Made by a program: the position numbers and the translations under genes. Positions 25,414-36,470 of a stretch of DNA of 64,000 nucleotides are shown here, in pieces. The notes beneath the pieces were generated by a model. The model saw nothing but the letters and a program-made list of their open reading frames with translations, did not search any database and was not told the origin of the DNA. Within the stretch, counting starts at the first letter, position 1; each line of letters opens with the position of its first letter. The stretch is taken from positions 4,650,001-4,714,000 of the forward strand of contig CP110631.1 of NCBI GenBank assembly GCA_026210745.1. The letters run 5' to 3'. The DNA is from Exobasidium rhododendri. Its lineage: Eukaryota > Basidiomycota > Exobasidiomycetes > Exobasidiales > Exobasidiaceae.

Positions 25414-25789
25414 CTAGTCTTCTCCATCCTGAAATGACGAAGAGAGGGGTGGCTGTAAGTGACGGCCTTTAGCCTTTTTCCCTCCAGGAAAAGAGCGGGC
25501 ACTCACTGCATCCTTCTTGCTAGCACATTGCTCGGTACTCTCATCCGATTGATCACACTGCATAGACGGACCAGATGTTGGGACATGCGTCGTTCATGGT
25601 GATGTCATTGGCTTTCGCTTCTATTTTCGATGACGCCTTCCCACCAGCACTCACGGAGCAATTCTCACAGGGCTCACCCTCAATCAAACAATTCTTGAGA
25701 AGGATCATTTGCTTGGCAGACTATTGGGAAGTGAAGGAAAGACCATTGTAAAGGAGGAAATTCTGACCTACATGGAGGATACGCACCAT
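25414..25789 (-). CDS. Small Cys-rich, metallothionein-like protein (four exons)
   Basis: Spliced model: 25789-25787 (only the ATG), 25720-25655, 25557-25507, 25428-25414, giving 44 residues. Introns: GTGCGT...AATAG, GTGAGT...TGCAG, GTGAGT...TTCAG, all phase 0. An alternative acceptor at 25453/25454 (CTTACAG) adds eight residues, also in frame. The product has six Cys: one in KNCLIEG, a CENCSC cluster (Cys-x2-Cys-x-Cys) formed across intron 2, and two further on, with many acidic residues. CxxCxC clusters and very small size are typical of metallothioneins, but no specific family was recognised. The gene is too short and split to appear as an ORF. Four consistent phase-0 junctions ending in a stop support it; transcript proof is lacking. 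Confidence 0.5.
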
Positions 25790-26294
25790 GTTGATTGAGT
25801 TAGAGAGTTGATCGAAAGTCTTAGCTGGGACTGAGGAGTTTTTGTTGAAATTTGTGGAGGCAGACTATTGATGGAACAGCACACCAATCTTACTATCAAG
25901 TAGGCAAGAAAGGAAAAGAAGTGGGGGAATTGCATCGCCGCCTTACCCCTCCCTTATGACCTTTTTCGCACACGTCGCAAGTAGGTTGCCTGCTCTGATG
26001 CGAGGCAAACCACACGACGCATTCGACAATTGTGCATGGTATGTGGTTGCTTTTCTGCCAACTCGGTCTTTTCCCCATGCGATTGCTCTTGGTCGTAGCT
26101 CGGCCTCTTCGCCGTGTCCTCGTTGCTGTATGACTCTTTTGGTGTCGCTTGCTCGCGTCTGATTATTGCTCTACCTTGACTCAAGAGATGTGGAGGAGGA
26201 TGGGAGGCCTTCTCGATGTATACTCTAAATTTGTCTCCACCCTTCTTACCGGTGTACGCCAACAACATCATCGTCGGCGTCGTTGCAAAAGCAC
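25790..26294. other. Divergent intergenic region
   Basis: 505 bp between the start of the Cys-rich gene (minus) and the GNAT-like gene (plus). The leader next to the Cys-rich ATG is CA/CT-rich when read on the minus strand (25790-25880). Short frames here have no recognised features. Confidence 0.4.
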
Positions 26295-27565
26295 ATGAAG
26301 AGCTATGGGAGGGATGAGCTGGACTACTGTGCCCTTGTAAGGGAGCTTTCTCGATCTCCCAATATACCCACTTCTGCACATCTCCGTAATCATCTCATCG
26401 CAGCATACGCGGCTCAGTCGCGACCAATCGATATCTCGAAGCAAGACCAGTGGAAGATCTACGGCGACTATCGGAAGGGGGTACAATTGATTGCCATTGG
26501 TGACGTACCATCTGCAATAATCAAAGGCATTACAGGCGAAGCGTATGACAGTGAAGATTTAAAGGGTATCTGGGGTATCGCCGTCGTGTTCCCAACGTAC
26601 GCTCCAGGGTGGATAGAGCAGAGTAAAGATGCAATGAAGAACGCAGGAATCTGGGATGGAATGCGTCTTTCTATTTGGCTCAGCTCGGAATCAAGCAAGA
26701 ATGATGTCGTGTCAATGGACAGCATCAGAGCAGCAGACGTAGAGGAAGAGAAGGTGTTGGACTTCATTTTTCATGACTTCGTATCTCAAGCTGCTCAGAG
26801 GTTGACAGAATTCAACCGTGAAAAAGATGAAATGGGCAGTGATGATGACCAATACGTGGTGAATCTGTTTGCAATCAACGAAATGTGGGTCACTGTGTTG
26901 AGGAGATGGACCCACAAGGGAGACAAGTATGTCACGTTGACTCGCGCGAATCCATGCATGACTTTCATCAAGCCAGAGGAGGAGGCGTTCGAGGCATGTG
27001 ACTATGCACCCAGGTGGCAAGTGTCGTCTATTGAGAGCAAGGAGGATATCGTCTTGGTGAGTAGCGCTGCGGCCGTGTCGTACTGGCAGAGCGAATCTCT
27101 TAAGTAGCTTCACCATCCCTGCAGGTGCAAAGCTCCAACAGCCTTGCCTTTCCCCTGTGGTACATTGAGAATCGTAGACACATTTCGATTCTCGTGCGCG
27201 ACGGACAAGAAGAGGAGGAAAGTTCGAGATCAGAGTATCCCACTCACATTCAAGCAGGATCACCAGCGGCCTGGGCCTATGCCCATGACGATCTCTCCTT
27301 GGCTTCTTTGCATGTCGCTGAGCCCTATCGAAGGCTGGGGTTAGGAAGGGTCTGTGTTGCCTACATGGCAAAGAAATTGATTGATGCGCAAAAGGGATCT
27401 CTACTCCAGGCTGGTTGTGGGTATGCTGACGTGCAGACCCCTTTTATCTTGGACACGGAAATGCACAAAGGCGCCTCTAGACTCTTCTTTGAGGAATTGG
27501 GCTTCAAAGGTGTGGTCATCGCAACATGGGGTAGCATTCTCGTCACAAAGGAACGAGAAGCATGA
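26295..27565 (+). CDS. GNAT-like N-acetyltransferase domain protein
   Basis: Two exons: 26295-27056 and 27125-27565 (phase 0 intron), giving 400 residues. The N-terminal ~250 residues contain no motif I recognise. The second exon carries a GNAT core: PAAWAYAHDDLSLASLHVAEPYRRLGLGRVCVAYMAKKL has the beta4 strand and the R/Q-x-x-G-x-G/A acetyl-CoA loop (RRLGLG), then a final strand near FFEELGFKGV. This resembles fungal FR47/GCN5-related proteins whose N-terminal half is a degenerate GNAT repeat. Substrate unknown. The start is the first ATG in frame; an upstream exon cannot be ruled out. Confidence 0.7.
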
Positions 27566-27696
27566 CACTGTACATCACATCGCATTGATTATAGACGCAA
27601 CCACTTTACACATACAGAGATGCCACTTCGGCACTCCTTCTTCATCCAGTCAAACGTCTCATCCATTCGTGATACGAAATTGCCCAGTACAATTGT

Positions 27697-29482
27697 TCAT
27701 TTTTGCCTTCGAGATGGGTCGACTTGACTAGGAGGAGCAGAAGTTGCTGCTAACATCATTGCGTCTTCTGCTTTTGGACTGGGTGGATTGGAAGCCAGCA
27801 CCGACTCTCTTGGTGCAGGTTTGTCTCTATGCGTGTCGACTGCTTCGATAGGCGCCTTGAACCGTCTTTCTCGAGTGCCAAATGCTGCAGGTGTCTGCAA
27901 AGGTAAAGTCATCATGGGTCAGTGTTTAGCCGAGAGAAGGAAAGGAAGAGAAAAAAAAAGGGACCGTAGTGCACTCACCAGTTCCACCAGAGTGTGCAGA
28001 GGAATTTTGATGTACGGCAGATCATCTTGACTCAACGCGTGAAAGTAAGCGTAAAGTGCTCGTAAGATGGCTTGATGCCCAATGATCAGGATGTTGTCCT
28101 GTCTTTCTAGCTCCATGATGACAGGCTCCAAGCGAGTCACAACATCGAAGTACGATTCACCTCCACGATAACGATAATTGAACTTGTCTTCATCTCGACT
28201 TGCGTAATCTTCTGGATAATACTTTTCCACTTCTTCGTACGTCATTGCATCACACACCCCTGCATCTAGCTCATCAAGCGATTTCCAGGCTAATTTGGGG
28301 TATGGCAGGTACGATGCTGTCTGGGCAGTTCGCTTCAAGGTACTATGCCAGACCGTCAGAGGTGCGTCGCCAACGGCATCTTTGATCAGTTGAGGAAGTG
28401 CCTTAGCATAGGCCCAACCCCGCTCCGATAAGTCTGCATCTCCTCCAATCTTGCCTTCCACGTTGAATTGAGACTCTCCGTGCTGGGGGAAAAGAAGAGA
28501 GGGAAGAAGAAACAGAAAAGAGGAGGAAAGGAGGGGGAAATGAAGAAGAGGAAATTCAGAGGAAGAAAAGAGGAAGTGAAAAAAAAAAAGAAAAACAACA
28601 TGGATAAGGTCAGCACAGACGACGTGGAAGGAGTAGCCGGAGGATAAAGACGCTGCTCACCCTGGAAAAGAAGATGTTGCGAGGTGTAAGATGCAAATTC
28701 ATGAGATAGAAGGCGATTCTGCTTTCCAGGTAGCCATGAATTTGATTCACTGTGACACTGCGTCCGACGTCCGTTATCTTGCAGTAACTGAGTTCTGCTT
28801 CTGTTCCGTCTCCATCTACTGTCTCGTAGGTATCTTCGTAGTGTTTAATTCGACTCAGGAAATCTTCTCGAGCTGAATCAGGGCTCATTCCGGCATAGTC
28901 AGGATCTCCACTACTGACCTTTACAGCAATATTGGCAGCGATGACTTCCGGGTCAGTGCAAAGACTCTCCAAGAAGATTAGCTTCAGATCCGGCTCCTTG
29001 GCAATTCTAGCGGCAATGGCCTCCCGTCTGAATTTGCTGCTGTTTGTGGCGTCGTGAATCCCCACATTACCACCCTTCTTGAGCCAACCAATCAACTGCT
29101 CTAAGCACTCTTCTGCCATTTGCGTGCGTAATTTAAAGGCGGCAGGATTCTGTGGATCAAAGAAGTTCGCGGTGTGATCCTCCTTCTTTCCGGACTCCTG
29201 CAGCTTGGCTTTGGCTAACGCTCTCCTTAGTTGCCCCACGTTGAATACTTTCACATCGTACTCGAGCCACTGGTGGATTTGCGCAAGTGAGAGTGTGAGA
29301 AAGACGGATTTCCTCTTCCTTTCATCGTTCTTCCTACACACTCACCCTCAAGTATCGCATCAATTTGTTGCTCAGGTAGCTTTTTCCTCGGGCCGGCAGT
29401 CCTACCATTGCCACGACAATCTTCTGCTCCGAGCGGTCGGGTTTAGCCCCTGGTTCCCCACCATCACCATTAGGCAAGGCAT
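27697..29482 (-). CDS. PFKFB: Bifunctional 6-phosphofructo-2-kinase/fructose-2,6-bisphosphatase
   Basis: Firm exons: up to 29346 (first), 29269-28661, 28482-27979, 27894-27697. Kinase domain: KIVVAMVGLPARGKSYLSNK (Walker A), WLEYDVKVFNVGQLRR, then IHDATNSS and FLESLCTDP. The phosphatase domain starts at the exon 2/3 junction, SR-HGESQFN, so the catalytic His is present, with HSTLKRTAQTA, DELDAGVCDAMTYEE and IGHQAILRALYAYF. Both activities that set fructose-2,6-bisphosphate, the glycolysis/gluconeogenesis switch, are thus predicted. The 5' end is unresolved: no ATG is in frame with the conserved first exon. One model starts at the ATG at 29482 and removes a 44-nt intron (29467-29424). Intron 3 (28483-28660) is long and strongly pyrimidine-rich on the sense strand. 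Confidence 0.9.
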
Positions 29483-29906
29483 GTTGGGATCCGATTCGTG
29501 TTGGGTGAAGAGAGAAGAGGCAGAAGAAGGAAAAGAAAAAAGGGTCCAGAGGAGTGAGTTCGAGAAGTAGCGTGTCGCGAGGTGGTTGGTGCGGTAGTTG
29601 AAGGAGGATGAGGTTGTGAAAGCGTGTGTAGAAGAGACGTTGACGAGATAGAAGAAGACATTGAGGGAAGAAGAGTGATCAATATAAAACGTATGCATAG
29701 AGTGAAAGAGGAGACGACTCCCGCAAGTGTCTCTTTTGTGATCATTCCTTCCGATTAGATGATTAGAATCGAGCTTCGCTCCCGCCGCGCTTCATGTATT
29801 TGATCTCCGACAGATCCCAGCATGAACCCCCCCCCTCTCAAATATCAAGTGAGCTAGCAACGAATATGCCGTGCCTCCTACCTTCCTTCATTCGATCTCG
29901 AAGAAA
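29483..29906. other. Intergenic, PFKFB 5' to Ser-rich gene 3'
   Basis: 424 bp between two minus-strand genes. On the minus strand a frame starting with ATG at 29662 (MSSSISSTSLL) is open into the PFKFB start region but one base out of frame with it; it may be leader sequence or a mis-joined first exon. A C9 run lies at 29827-29835. Nothing else was recognised. Confidence 0.4.
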
Positions 29907-30548
29907 TTACACATCTAACAAAGTATCCAACTCACCTGTGGATCCCAAATTAGGACGAGGTCCAGCTAGGTGGGCGAGACTAGGGCCTCCCTCACCCACG
30001 CTGGGTGCTTCCGTCAGTACATGTGATTCGCTGTCACTATCTTCGCCAGGTGTGCCAGGTTGACTACCATGTCGGCTTCCTCTCGTACTTTCACTAACTT
30101 CGTTCCATCCTGGTCCTGCTGCAGCAGACAAGGTTGTACTGACCAGCTCCGGGTGATCTCGTAGTAAAGCTTGCAAACCTTCTGAGCTCGATGACAGAGA
30201 AGACGAAGCCACAGCCATCTCGAACAAGTCTTTTTGCGTGCTGGTTGGTTGTGGTGTAGGTCTTGTCTGCCCTCCCTGAGAAAGGTGACGATTGCCTTTG
30301 GCTTGGTTTGCAGGAAAGGGTGGAGAGGAGGAAGTAGAGCTATACGATCGATGAGAAGACTGCGAGCGAAAAGATGCAGATCTCTCCATAGGTCCTGCTA
30401 GTTTTGTAAGGACTGGAGGTGTCACTTCAGCTCCGCGACTGAGTGCAGGCTCTGGCAGTCGAGAGAGAGGTGACAGTGGTGTTTTGCGTTGTTTGGTCGA
30501 GCTGTTGCTGCTGGCATTGCTGGCCGTGTTGGCATTACTGTCAGACAT
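29907..30548 (-). CDS. Ser-rich basic protein of unknown function
   Basis: Single frame, 213 residues from the ATG at 30548 (upstream in-frame triplets are not ATG). It is Ser/Thr/Gly/Pro-rich with SP/TP sites (TPLSPLSRLPEP, PGTPGEDSDSES). One helix-like conserved-looking segment reads LFEMAVASSSLSSSSEGLQALLRDHPELV. No signal peptide or transmembrane helix. The family is not recognised. It may be a phosphoregulated adaptor, which is inference only. It is divergent from the vWA gene across 378 bp. Confidence 0.55.
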   Translation of the reverse strand: MSDSNANTASNASSNSSTKQRKTPLSPLSRLPEPALSRGAEVTPPVLTKLAGPMERSASFRSQSSHRSYSSTSSSPPFPANQAKGNRHLSQGGQTRPTPQPTSTQKDLFEMAVASSSLSSSSEGLQALLRDHPELVSTTLSAAAGPGWNEVSESTRGSRHGSQPGTPGEDSDSESHVLTEAPSVGEGGPSLAHLAGPRPNLGSTGELDTLLDV

Positions 30549-30926
30549 GCTGAAGAAGCTAGAAGAGTCCGATCGATGGGTATCCGGAAAAGATTCAATA
30601 GGCCAGATAGTAAAATCGACTTGGCGAGGGAAGGGTAAGAAAGGATGCCGTGTTCGAGACAGCGATAAGACGTGTAGTCGTACAGTCCTGCCTGCCAAAA
30701 TTCTCACTAGAAGCAGGAACCGCAAGTCCCTCCCCCTTCGTCTCTGGAGGAAGAGGCGATCTGTCGCACGGACGGGTCTGGATCGGCCGAGCTATGTATA
30801 GACACTGTGCAGGCCTACCTTCCGGACCACCTCTCAATTTAGAGCTTGCACTGCTTTTACACCTCTTAGCACTCGAACGATTCGATCAAGGCAACTTCTC
30901 GCTCCCTTCTCGTCTCTTGAACAAGC
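30549..30926. other. Divergent intergenic region, Ser-rich/vWA genes
   Basis: 378 bp between opposed start codons; presumably both promoters. No TATA-like box or conserved element stands out, and no ORF with domain features was seen. Confidence 0.4.
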
Positions 30927-32024
30927 ATGAGACGCAACCCAAACAGCGGAGCTGCACCCTCTGAAGGGCTCCCTCCACCGCCACCCTATCAAGCAATGCC
31001 ATCCCGTACGCCCAACGCACAGCATTCCTCTACTCAGCAGCAAGCGCAGTATGCCCCACCTCCTGGTCCTCCACCAGGTCACTCCCAAGGTAACGCAAAT
31101 CCTTACGCTAGTCTTCCCAGCACCTATGTCCCTCCCCGCCAACCACCGAACCTGATGGATGCTGATCCTCAGGCATATATTTCATCTGCCAGTCCATCAT
31201 CTTACACTCCCTCAGCAGGTGCGAATGCGCCGATGCGACAAGAGAGCGTCACTGCTCACGCCAGTCGATTATCGCAGCAAGGCAGTACCGGCCCAGGTGG
31301 TAGTTCGAGCATTGGTGATGGCGTAGCAAGACAACCTAGTGTCAAGGAGAATCAATTGGAATTTCTGAGAGCGTATGATAGTATCTTTATCGTCGATGAC
31401 AGCTCAAGCATGAATGTCAATGAAAAGCCTGATGGATCGATGGGTCAAAGTCGATGGGAAGAAGCAAGAGATGCTTTGGCTGGTATGGTGGAACTCGCAG
31501 CTCGTATGGACGATGATGGAGTCGATATTCATTTCTTGAATTCGGAGAAATATTTACTAAATTGTCGAGATCCTCGACAAGTGAAGGCTCTCTTTGACTC
31601 CATTCTTCCAGAGGGACTGACGCCGACCGGGACAAAGCTTGAAATGCTTCTATTGCAATACATGGACGACATTGAGACTTACAAATCAACAAGATCGGGA
31701 AAAGAGCCAAAGAAGCGCAACTATATATGCTTGACAGATGGTGCAGCCACCGATGATCCAGAAAGTGTCGTTATCGCTACAGCAAGACGACTGGATCGTG
31801 GCAATTTCCCTTTGGCACAGATCGGCATTCAATTTGTGCAAGTTGGAGACGATAAAGAAGCAAAGGAGGCGTTGGAGGAGCTCGACGATGCCCTATCTTC
31901 TCAGCATTCTGTGCGGGACATCGTTGATACTGTTCCCTATCAAAATCTTGCACTAAATCCGGATACTATCATCAAGGCTCTCCTCGGTGGAATCAATCGT
32001 CGACAAGACAGGAAGAAAGCGTGA
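30927..32024 (+). CDS. von Willebrand factor A domain protein
   Basis: Single exon, 365 residues. The first ~140 residues are Pro/Gln/Ser-rich and disordered (PPPPPYQAMPS). A vWA fold follows: FIVDDSSSMN contains the DxSxS metal-binding motif, with the Thr in GLTPTGTKL and the Asp in CLTDGAATDD completing a MIDAS site. No signal peptide or membrane segment, so it is probably cytosolic. Such stand-alone vWA proteins are common in filamentous fungi and basidiomycetes and have no assigned role. It ends in a basic RRQDRKKA tail. Confidence 0.82.
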   Translation: MRRNPNSGAAPSEGLPPPPPYQAMPSRTPNAQHSSTQQQAQYAPPPGPPPGHSQGNANPYASLPSTYVPPRQPPNLMDADPQAYISSASPSSYTPSAGANAPMRQESVTAHASRLSQQGSTGPGGSSSIGDGVARQPSVKENQLEFLRAYDSIFIVDDSSSMNVNEKPDGSMGQSRWEEARDALAGMVELAARMDDDGVDIHFLNSEKYLLNCRDPRQVKALFDSILPEGLTPTGTKLEMLLLQYMDDIETYKSTRSGKEPKKRNYICLTDGAATDDPESVVIATARRLDRGNFPLAQIGIQFVQVGDDKEAKEALEELDDALSSQHSVRDIVDTVPYQNLALNPDTIIKALLGGINRRQDRKKA

Positions 32025-32166
32025 GAGGCACTTGCGATAGCTGTCTCCTTGGGCGAACTCTTTTAAGCTCGATCGCAATAAAAGAAGATTTCTTGCTAAT
32101 TATATTGTACAACTGATCCCATTCTCAATACATGCTCTCCTAGGGTTTACACATTTCTTACTCGTG

Positions 32167-35100
32167 CTACATCTCTTTCTCCTTTCGCACTTCGTAGACG
32201 TCTGGAGGTATCTGCTTTTCATCCTGCAAGGCCTTCTCGATCAGGACACGACCCTCGTCAATCTCTTCTCCTGCGTCGGTATCTGCTTCCTGCTGCTGGT
32301 AGAGCTCTTCTTCTGTGCCATCTTCTATCACTCCGCCCATTCCTCTCCGCTTTGCCCACAAAATCTCTGAAACTTCCAGGTTCTGAGCGAGCGCCACACT
32401 CCTTTTGATCTGACCTTCGTTTGATTTGTGCATCTCCTTTCTCAACGAGCGAGACAGAAAGGTATTTAGAGTGGACAAAGACCATAGAGGCGAAACGAAA
32501 TTCAAGACCTCCAGCGGCGACAGATTGAGTGACTGCGTGTTCAGCAGATGAGACGTGGCCACTTGAAATTCGTTCCCCACTCCTTTTTCCAGGTATACCT
32601 GAAGCAGGACCTTGAACAGCTTCACCTTCTTGTCCTTTATCGTCGCAGATCTTTTCAAACTCTTTGCGTAGAAGTTGGCATAGAGTATCAATTCCTTCTG
32701 ATCGACTGCGAGACTTTGCAATTGTACAGAGGAGAGCGCAAACCGGTTCTGATTGCAGTATATCTCCGATGAATTGGTATCGCGAAGCTTGACGGCAAAG
32801 AGTTCTAGTGCGTCGGTGTCTCTCTGCAGTTTACCCAAGAGGATAGCTCGCTCAAAGATGAGCAGTGGCTGCTCTTCTACTCTTCGTAATATACTTTCAA
32901 CATCGAGCAGGTTGGAGCCTTGAAGAAGCATGATGAGCTTCAATCGCTGAACAATTGTCGATGTCTCGTCGCATCGCAAGGCCATGTGAGCAACAAACGA
33001 TTCTGCATATCCACCCAGAGTGAACTCCTGGGACACCTGTTCCATGAGCGTTCTCTCTTCTGCTTGGCTTAACGCGCTGGAGAGTCTATTGATCAGAACG
33101 TTGGCCAACTCCATATGGGCTTCTGCTGTTTGATGTTTCTTGCTCAGAGCTGTGAATTCAAGGAAAGCATCGGCGACTCTGTCATCGATGCCTCTCAATT
33201 CTTCCAACGTGGAAAGACTGTTGCGAGGAGTGACCGACTTGTCCCTCAAAAGCAATTTAATGCCTGCTTCTGCATCTCGTTGCACAAGCCATAGAGCATA
33301 TTGATGCACCAAGTCGGCATCTTGGCACTGCTCTAGCATCCGTACGATGTCGTGTAGTGATCCAGCAAACGTAGCGTCGTGTATTTCCCCATCAAGCAGT
33401 CTGGTAAACACTTCGAAGGTTCCTTTCCAATCATGCCTTTCCTGTCTTAGCATGGCAATAGCGGCAAAGCATGCCATCTCTTCCAAATAAGGTTCGAGGA
33501 CTCTCATGTCGCATTCGTTCTTTCCGTGTAACAATTGAGCGAGCTCTTCCTTTTTCCCTCCTGCAATGAAGACTTTCGCGAGGCATGTATCCAGCAGACA
33601 CGCCATTGCATTGTCGGCAACACCTTGACTGCGATAGTCGTCTAAAAGATTGCGAAGTAGGCCGTGGATTCTGGCACTTAGCTTCCCTTTGAGATCTTGC
33701 AGTACCTCACTCGTGGACACATCTAAGAGCGGCGAATAATTGAGGTGCAAGTTCTCGGACGCTGCAAGAAATTGTGTCAGCGCTGCCCTTCATTCACATC
33801 ATGCATCGAACTCTGCACTCACGGAGTTTCTCAAGATCACCCAACACTGTCAGACCTTGGTTTACATCGGCAAAGATCTCCACCTCTGGCTCTTCATCGC
33901 TCACGTCCGCGAATAGAGTGGGAAAAAGGTGCAAAATAATCCTAGGATCTAATCTACTTCTTGCGATGTATGTGCGGGCTTCCTCAAATTGAAGCATCCG
34001 AAGACAGTGGAGTGCGATCATCTGATCAATGTACTCAAGTTCCACCGACTCTTCGCCGTTCACTTCATCCGCTTTTCCTTGCTCTTCCCAAGCCTGATTG
34101 GCAATACGCTTCACCCTTGCGTAATCTCCCTTTTCTAGGGCCATCCTAGCTTTGTCCAATACTCTACTCGAGCACAAGCATTGCACAGCATTCTTACCAA
34201 CTAAGAGAACTCGAGATTTTGTTCTTCTCTCAAGTAGAGCTTTCTGCCTCCAACTAGACTGAGTAGGCGCAACGCGAGACCTGCCTCCATGCTTCTTCAA
34301 GCAAACATGAACAAGAGACATTTGCGATTGACTTCCACTTTCAGTCATGACCAGAGTACTTGTGGCGAGTGACAGTGTCCTCGGCTCGAGAAGCTGTGGG
34401 AGATGTAGAGTTTGTACCTTTTCCATCGTATTTACGTTGTGGATCTCTATTGAATTGTTACGTAGAAGGGCGTAGATGTACGGATGGTCCAGGGCCAAAG
34501 CTCGTGGATGACTTGGCCATTCTAATAAGCTTGCCGTCGGCTCTCCCTGCTGGCTTACAAAGACACCCAATGTCGAGGTCTGTGAATGACTGGTAATGAC
34601 AAAGTCGCATTTTCTTTTTTCACGAGAGACGGAAACAATGGAAGGTCGATTCGAAGCAGAGGGAGCTTCGCCAGTCTGTGTGATCGGTAGGCCAATATCT
34701 GACATTGTGGCTGCATTGAGATCTATCATGCTGTACGCTGTCGTCGTCGAGATGCACAGAGAAGATCCAAATCTTCTAGCTACTATTGCCCCTCCTGGAA
34801 GTGGGAATTCCTTGATAGTCCGCCACGTATCTACTCCCACCTTGACCAGCATTATCACCTTTCGTCTGATGATGCAAAGGTTCACCAATCCTTCCGAATC
34901 GAGTCCTCCTCCCTCGCTCCAGCTCTGATTGACCTCATCATCATCCAAGACGACCGATGCTACACCCTTGGTGTGAGGCAGAACTTGTGCTGGTACTGGT
35001 AAGAAGCCAGGTAGCTCATGGAAGGTCAAGGTTGCTTCACTTAGAACGGCAGCAATACCCAGCTTAGAGATGATGATAATCTTTTCGACTGGCTTGTTGG

Positions 35101-35371
35101 AGATGACTCGAGTGCCAACATGTCGAAACCCACTCGATGATGACGATGACGCTTCATCTCTACTGTCTACCGGCGGCTGAATGAAGCAGTGTACCTGGCC
35201 ATCGGATGAGCCTAGATACAGGTGAGGGCCATAGGGTTCCGCGCATCGCAAACCTTTATTGAGAGCGGCAGGAGAAGCCGGATTGACGGATGCGTCATGT
35301 GGGAGTGCAGGGTATAGTAAGGGCTGCAGCTGAAAGGCGTCCTTCCTGTCCTGACCCGACATTGCTGCCAT
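32167..35371 (-). CDS. Vps3/Vps39 (TGFBRAP1)-family endosomal tether
   Basis: Two exons: 35371-33823 and 33761-32167 (61-nt intron, phase 1), giving 1047 residues. The N-terminal ~350 residues form a CNH-like beta-propeller (HLYLGSSDGQVHCF, VEKIIIISKLGIAAVLSEATLTFHELP, DHPYIYALLRNNSIEIHNV). The rest is alpha-solenoid with a clathrin-type repeat, and the C-terminal part (LSPLEVLNFVSPLWSLSTL, LRKEMH) matches the Vps39 second domain. This order fits Vps3 (CORVET) or Vps39 (HOPS), which tether endosomes or vacuoles with Rab5 or Rab7. The terminal Cys/His RING-like motif seen in some relatives is absent. Vps3 is slightly favoured over Vps39. Confidence 0.78.
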
Positions 35372-35571
35372 GGGTAGGTCGAGGTAGAAGTAAAAGAAAG
35401 ATGACTCTGGGAGAATTAAGCTTCTTCGCAACTTTCGACGAGGAGCGTTCGAGGTACGCATTATTATATACGGCTAAAGTTACGCGCGTCGGACGATAGG
35501 TCCAATCTGACTCAAATCGCTAAGGTGGTCAAGGTGCTTCAGGGCACTACTCGTCTACCTCGTTTGTCGAA

Positions 35572-36388
35572 ATGGATATGATCGATGAAGAGGAGAAGTA
35601 CAGGCACATAATGTCATGACTATTGGTTTGAAATTTTGCAGAATTAGTCTCCCGCCACTCTGCGTCAGGAAAGGAGCAGTGACGACGAGACCATGGTACT
35701 GGCACCATTCGATCGGTGGAGTGCTTGCTACTACAGCAAGCCACCTTCCAAAACGGTCCTGAGACCTTACTCTGGCCAGATAGACAAAGCAGACACTCCC
35801 TGCAAGCTCGACGTAAATCAGGCAAATCTACCTTTAGCATCAGTGAGGAGATCAATTGTCCATTTGCAGAGGGTAGATCTTTGCCAGAAGATACAGATAG
35901 CCTCCTAGGACGTGTTCCTTCTCGCACCTCATTGAGAGTGAACGAGGCGGTCCGAGTGAAGGGACTCTGGCTCGATAGCATTGTGACGTACACACAGCTT
36001 CAATGCTTCCCTCAGCAGGGATTGGGCTACTAGTGAGCAACAATGTTCTGATCGTCGACTGAGGATGGTCATCGCTACGCAGGACCCCGTTTCCTCGTTG
36101 GAGTACCCGGTGAGATTTGGTGTAGGTCGACGTTCTTACTAAGGTCAAAGCGGTCGCTGCAATAGATGCGGACTAAAAGCAGAGATCGTCCTAATCGTGT
36201 CCGGAGATGCAAACGCCATTTATGACGAGCTGTACAGCACCAACCGAAGAAATGCGAATGCTCGAGCAAGCAAAGTCAAGAGCCACCTTGCAAAATTGGG
36301 TGTGCAGATGATTCCGACGAATCAGCTGGCTGCACGTTCGACGCATCTAAAGTTCGACAGCTTGGGCCGCCCCAAAAAGTCGAGGTGA
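35572..36388 (+). CDS. Unresolved small multi-exon gene
   Basis: The stretch between two minus-strand genes holds coding-like segments in different forward frames that need introns to join. A candidate start is the ATG at 35572 (MDMIDEEE). A segment around 35890-35990 reads SLRVNEAVRVKGLWLDSIVT, with strand-like alternation reminiscent of an OB fold. The final exon ends at the TGA at 36386-36388 with a basic tail (GRPKKSR). A good intron lies at 36111-36166 (GTGAGA, a TTACTAAG branch-like site, CAATAG). I could not assemble one consistent frame and do not recognise the family. Antisense coding is also possible. Confidence 0.35.
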
Positions 36389-36470
36389 CATTGTTGAGAC
36401 ATTTTTCTCCTTCCAAATTTGTCTTCACTGCATTGTGCCATTCCTGTCCTGCCACATTGACTTCGGAAGT

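Noticed and set aside
29470-29662. MSSSISSTSLL frame as the PFKFB N-terminus
   Set aside because: It is one base out of frame with the conserved kinase start and has no internal GT donor that would correct it; kept only as an alternative if an indel is shown.
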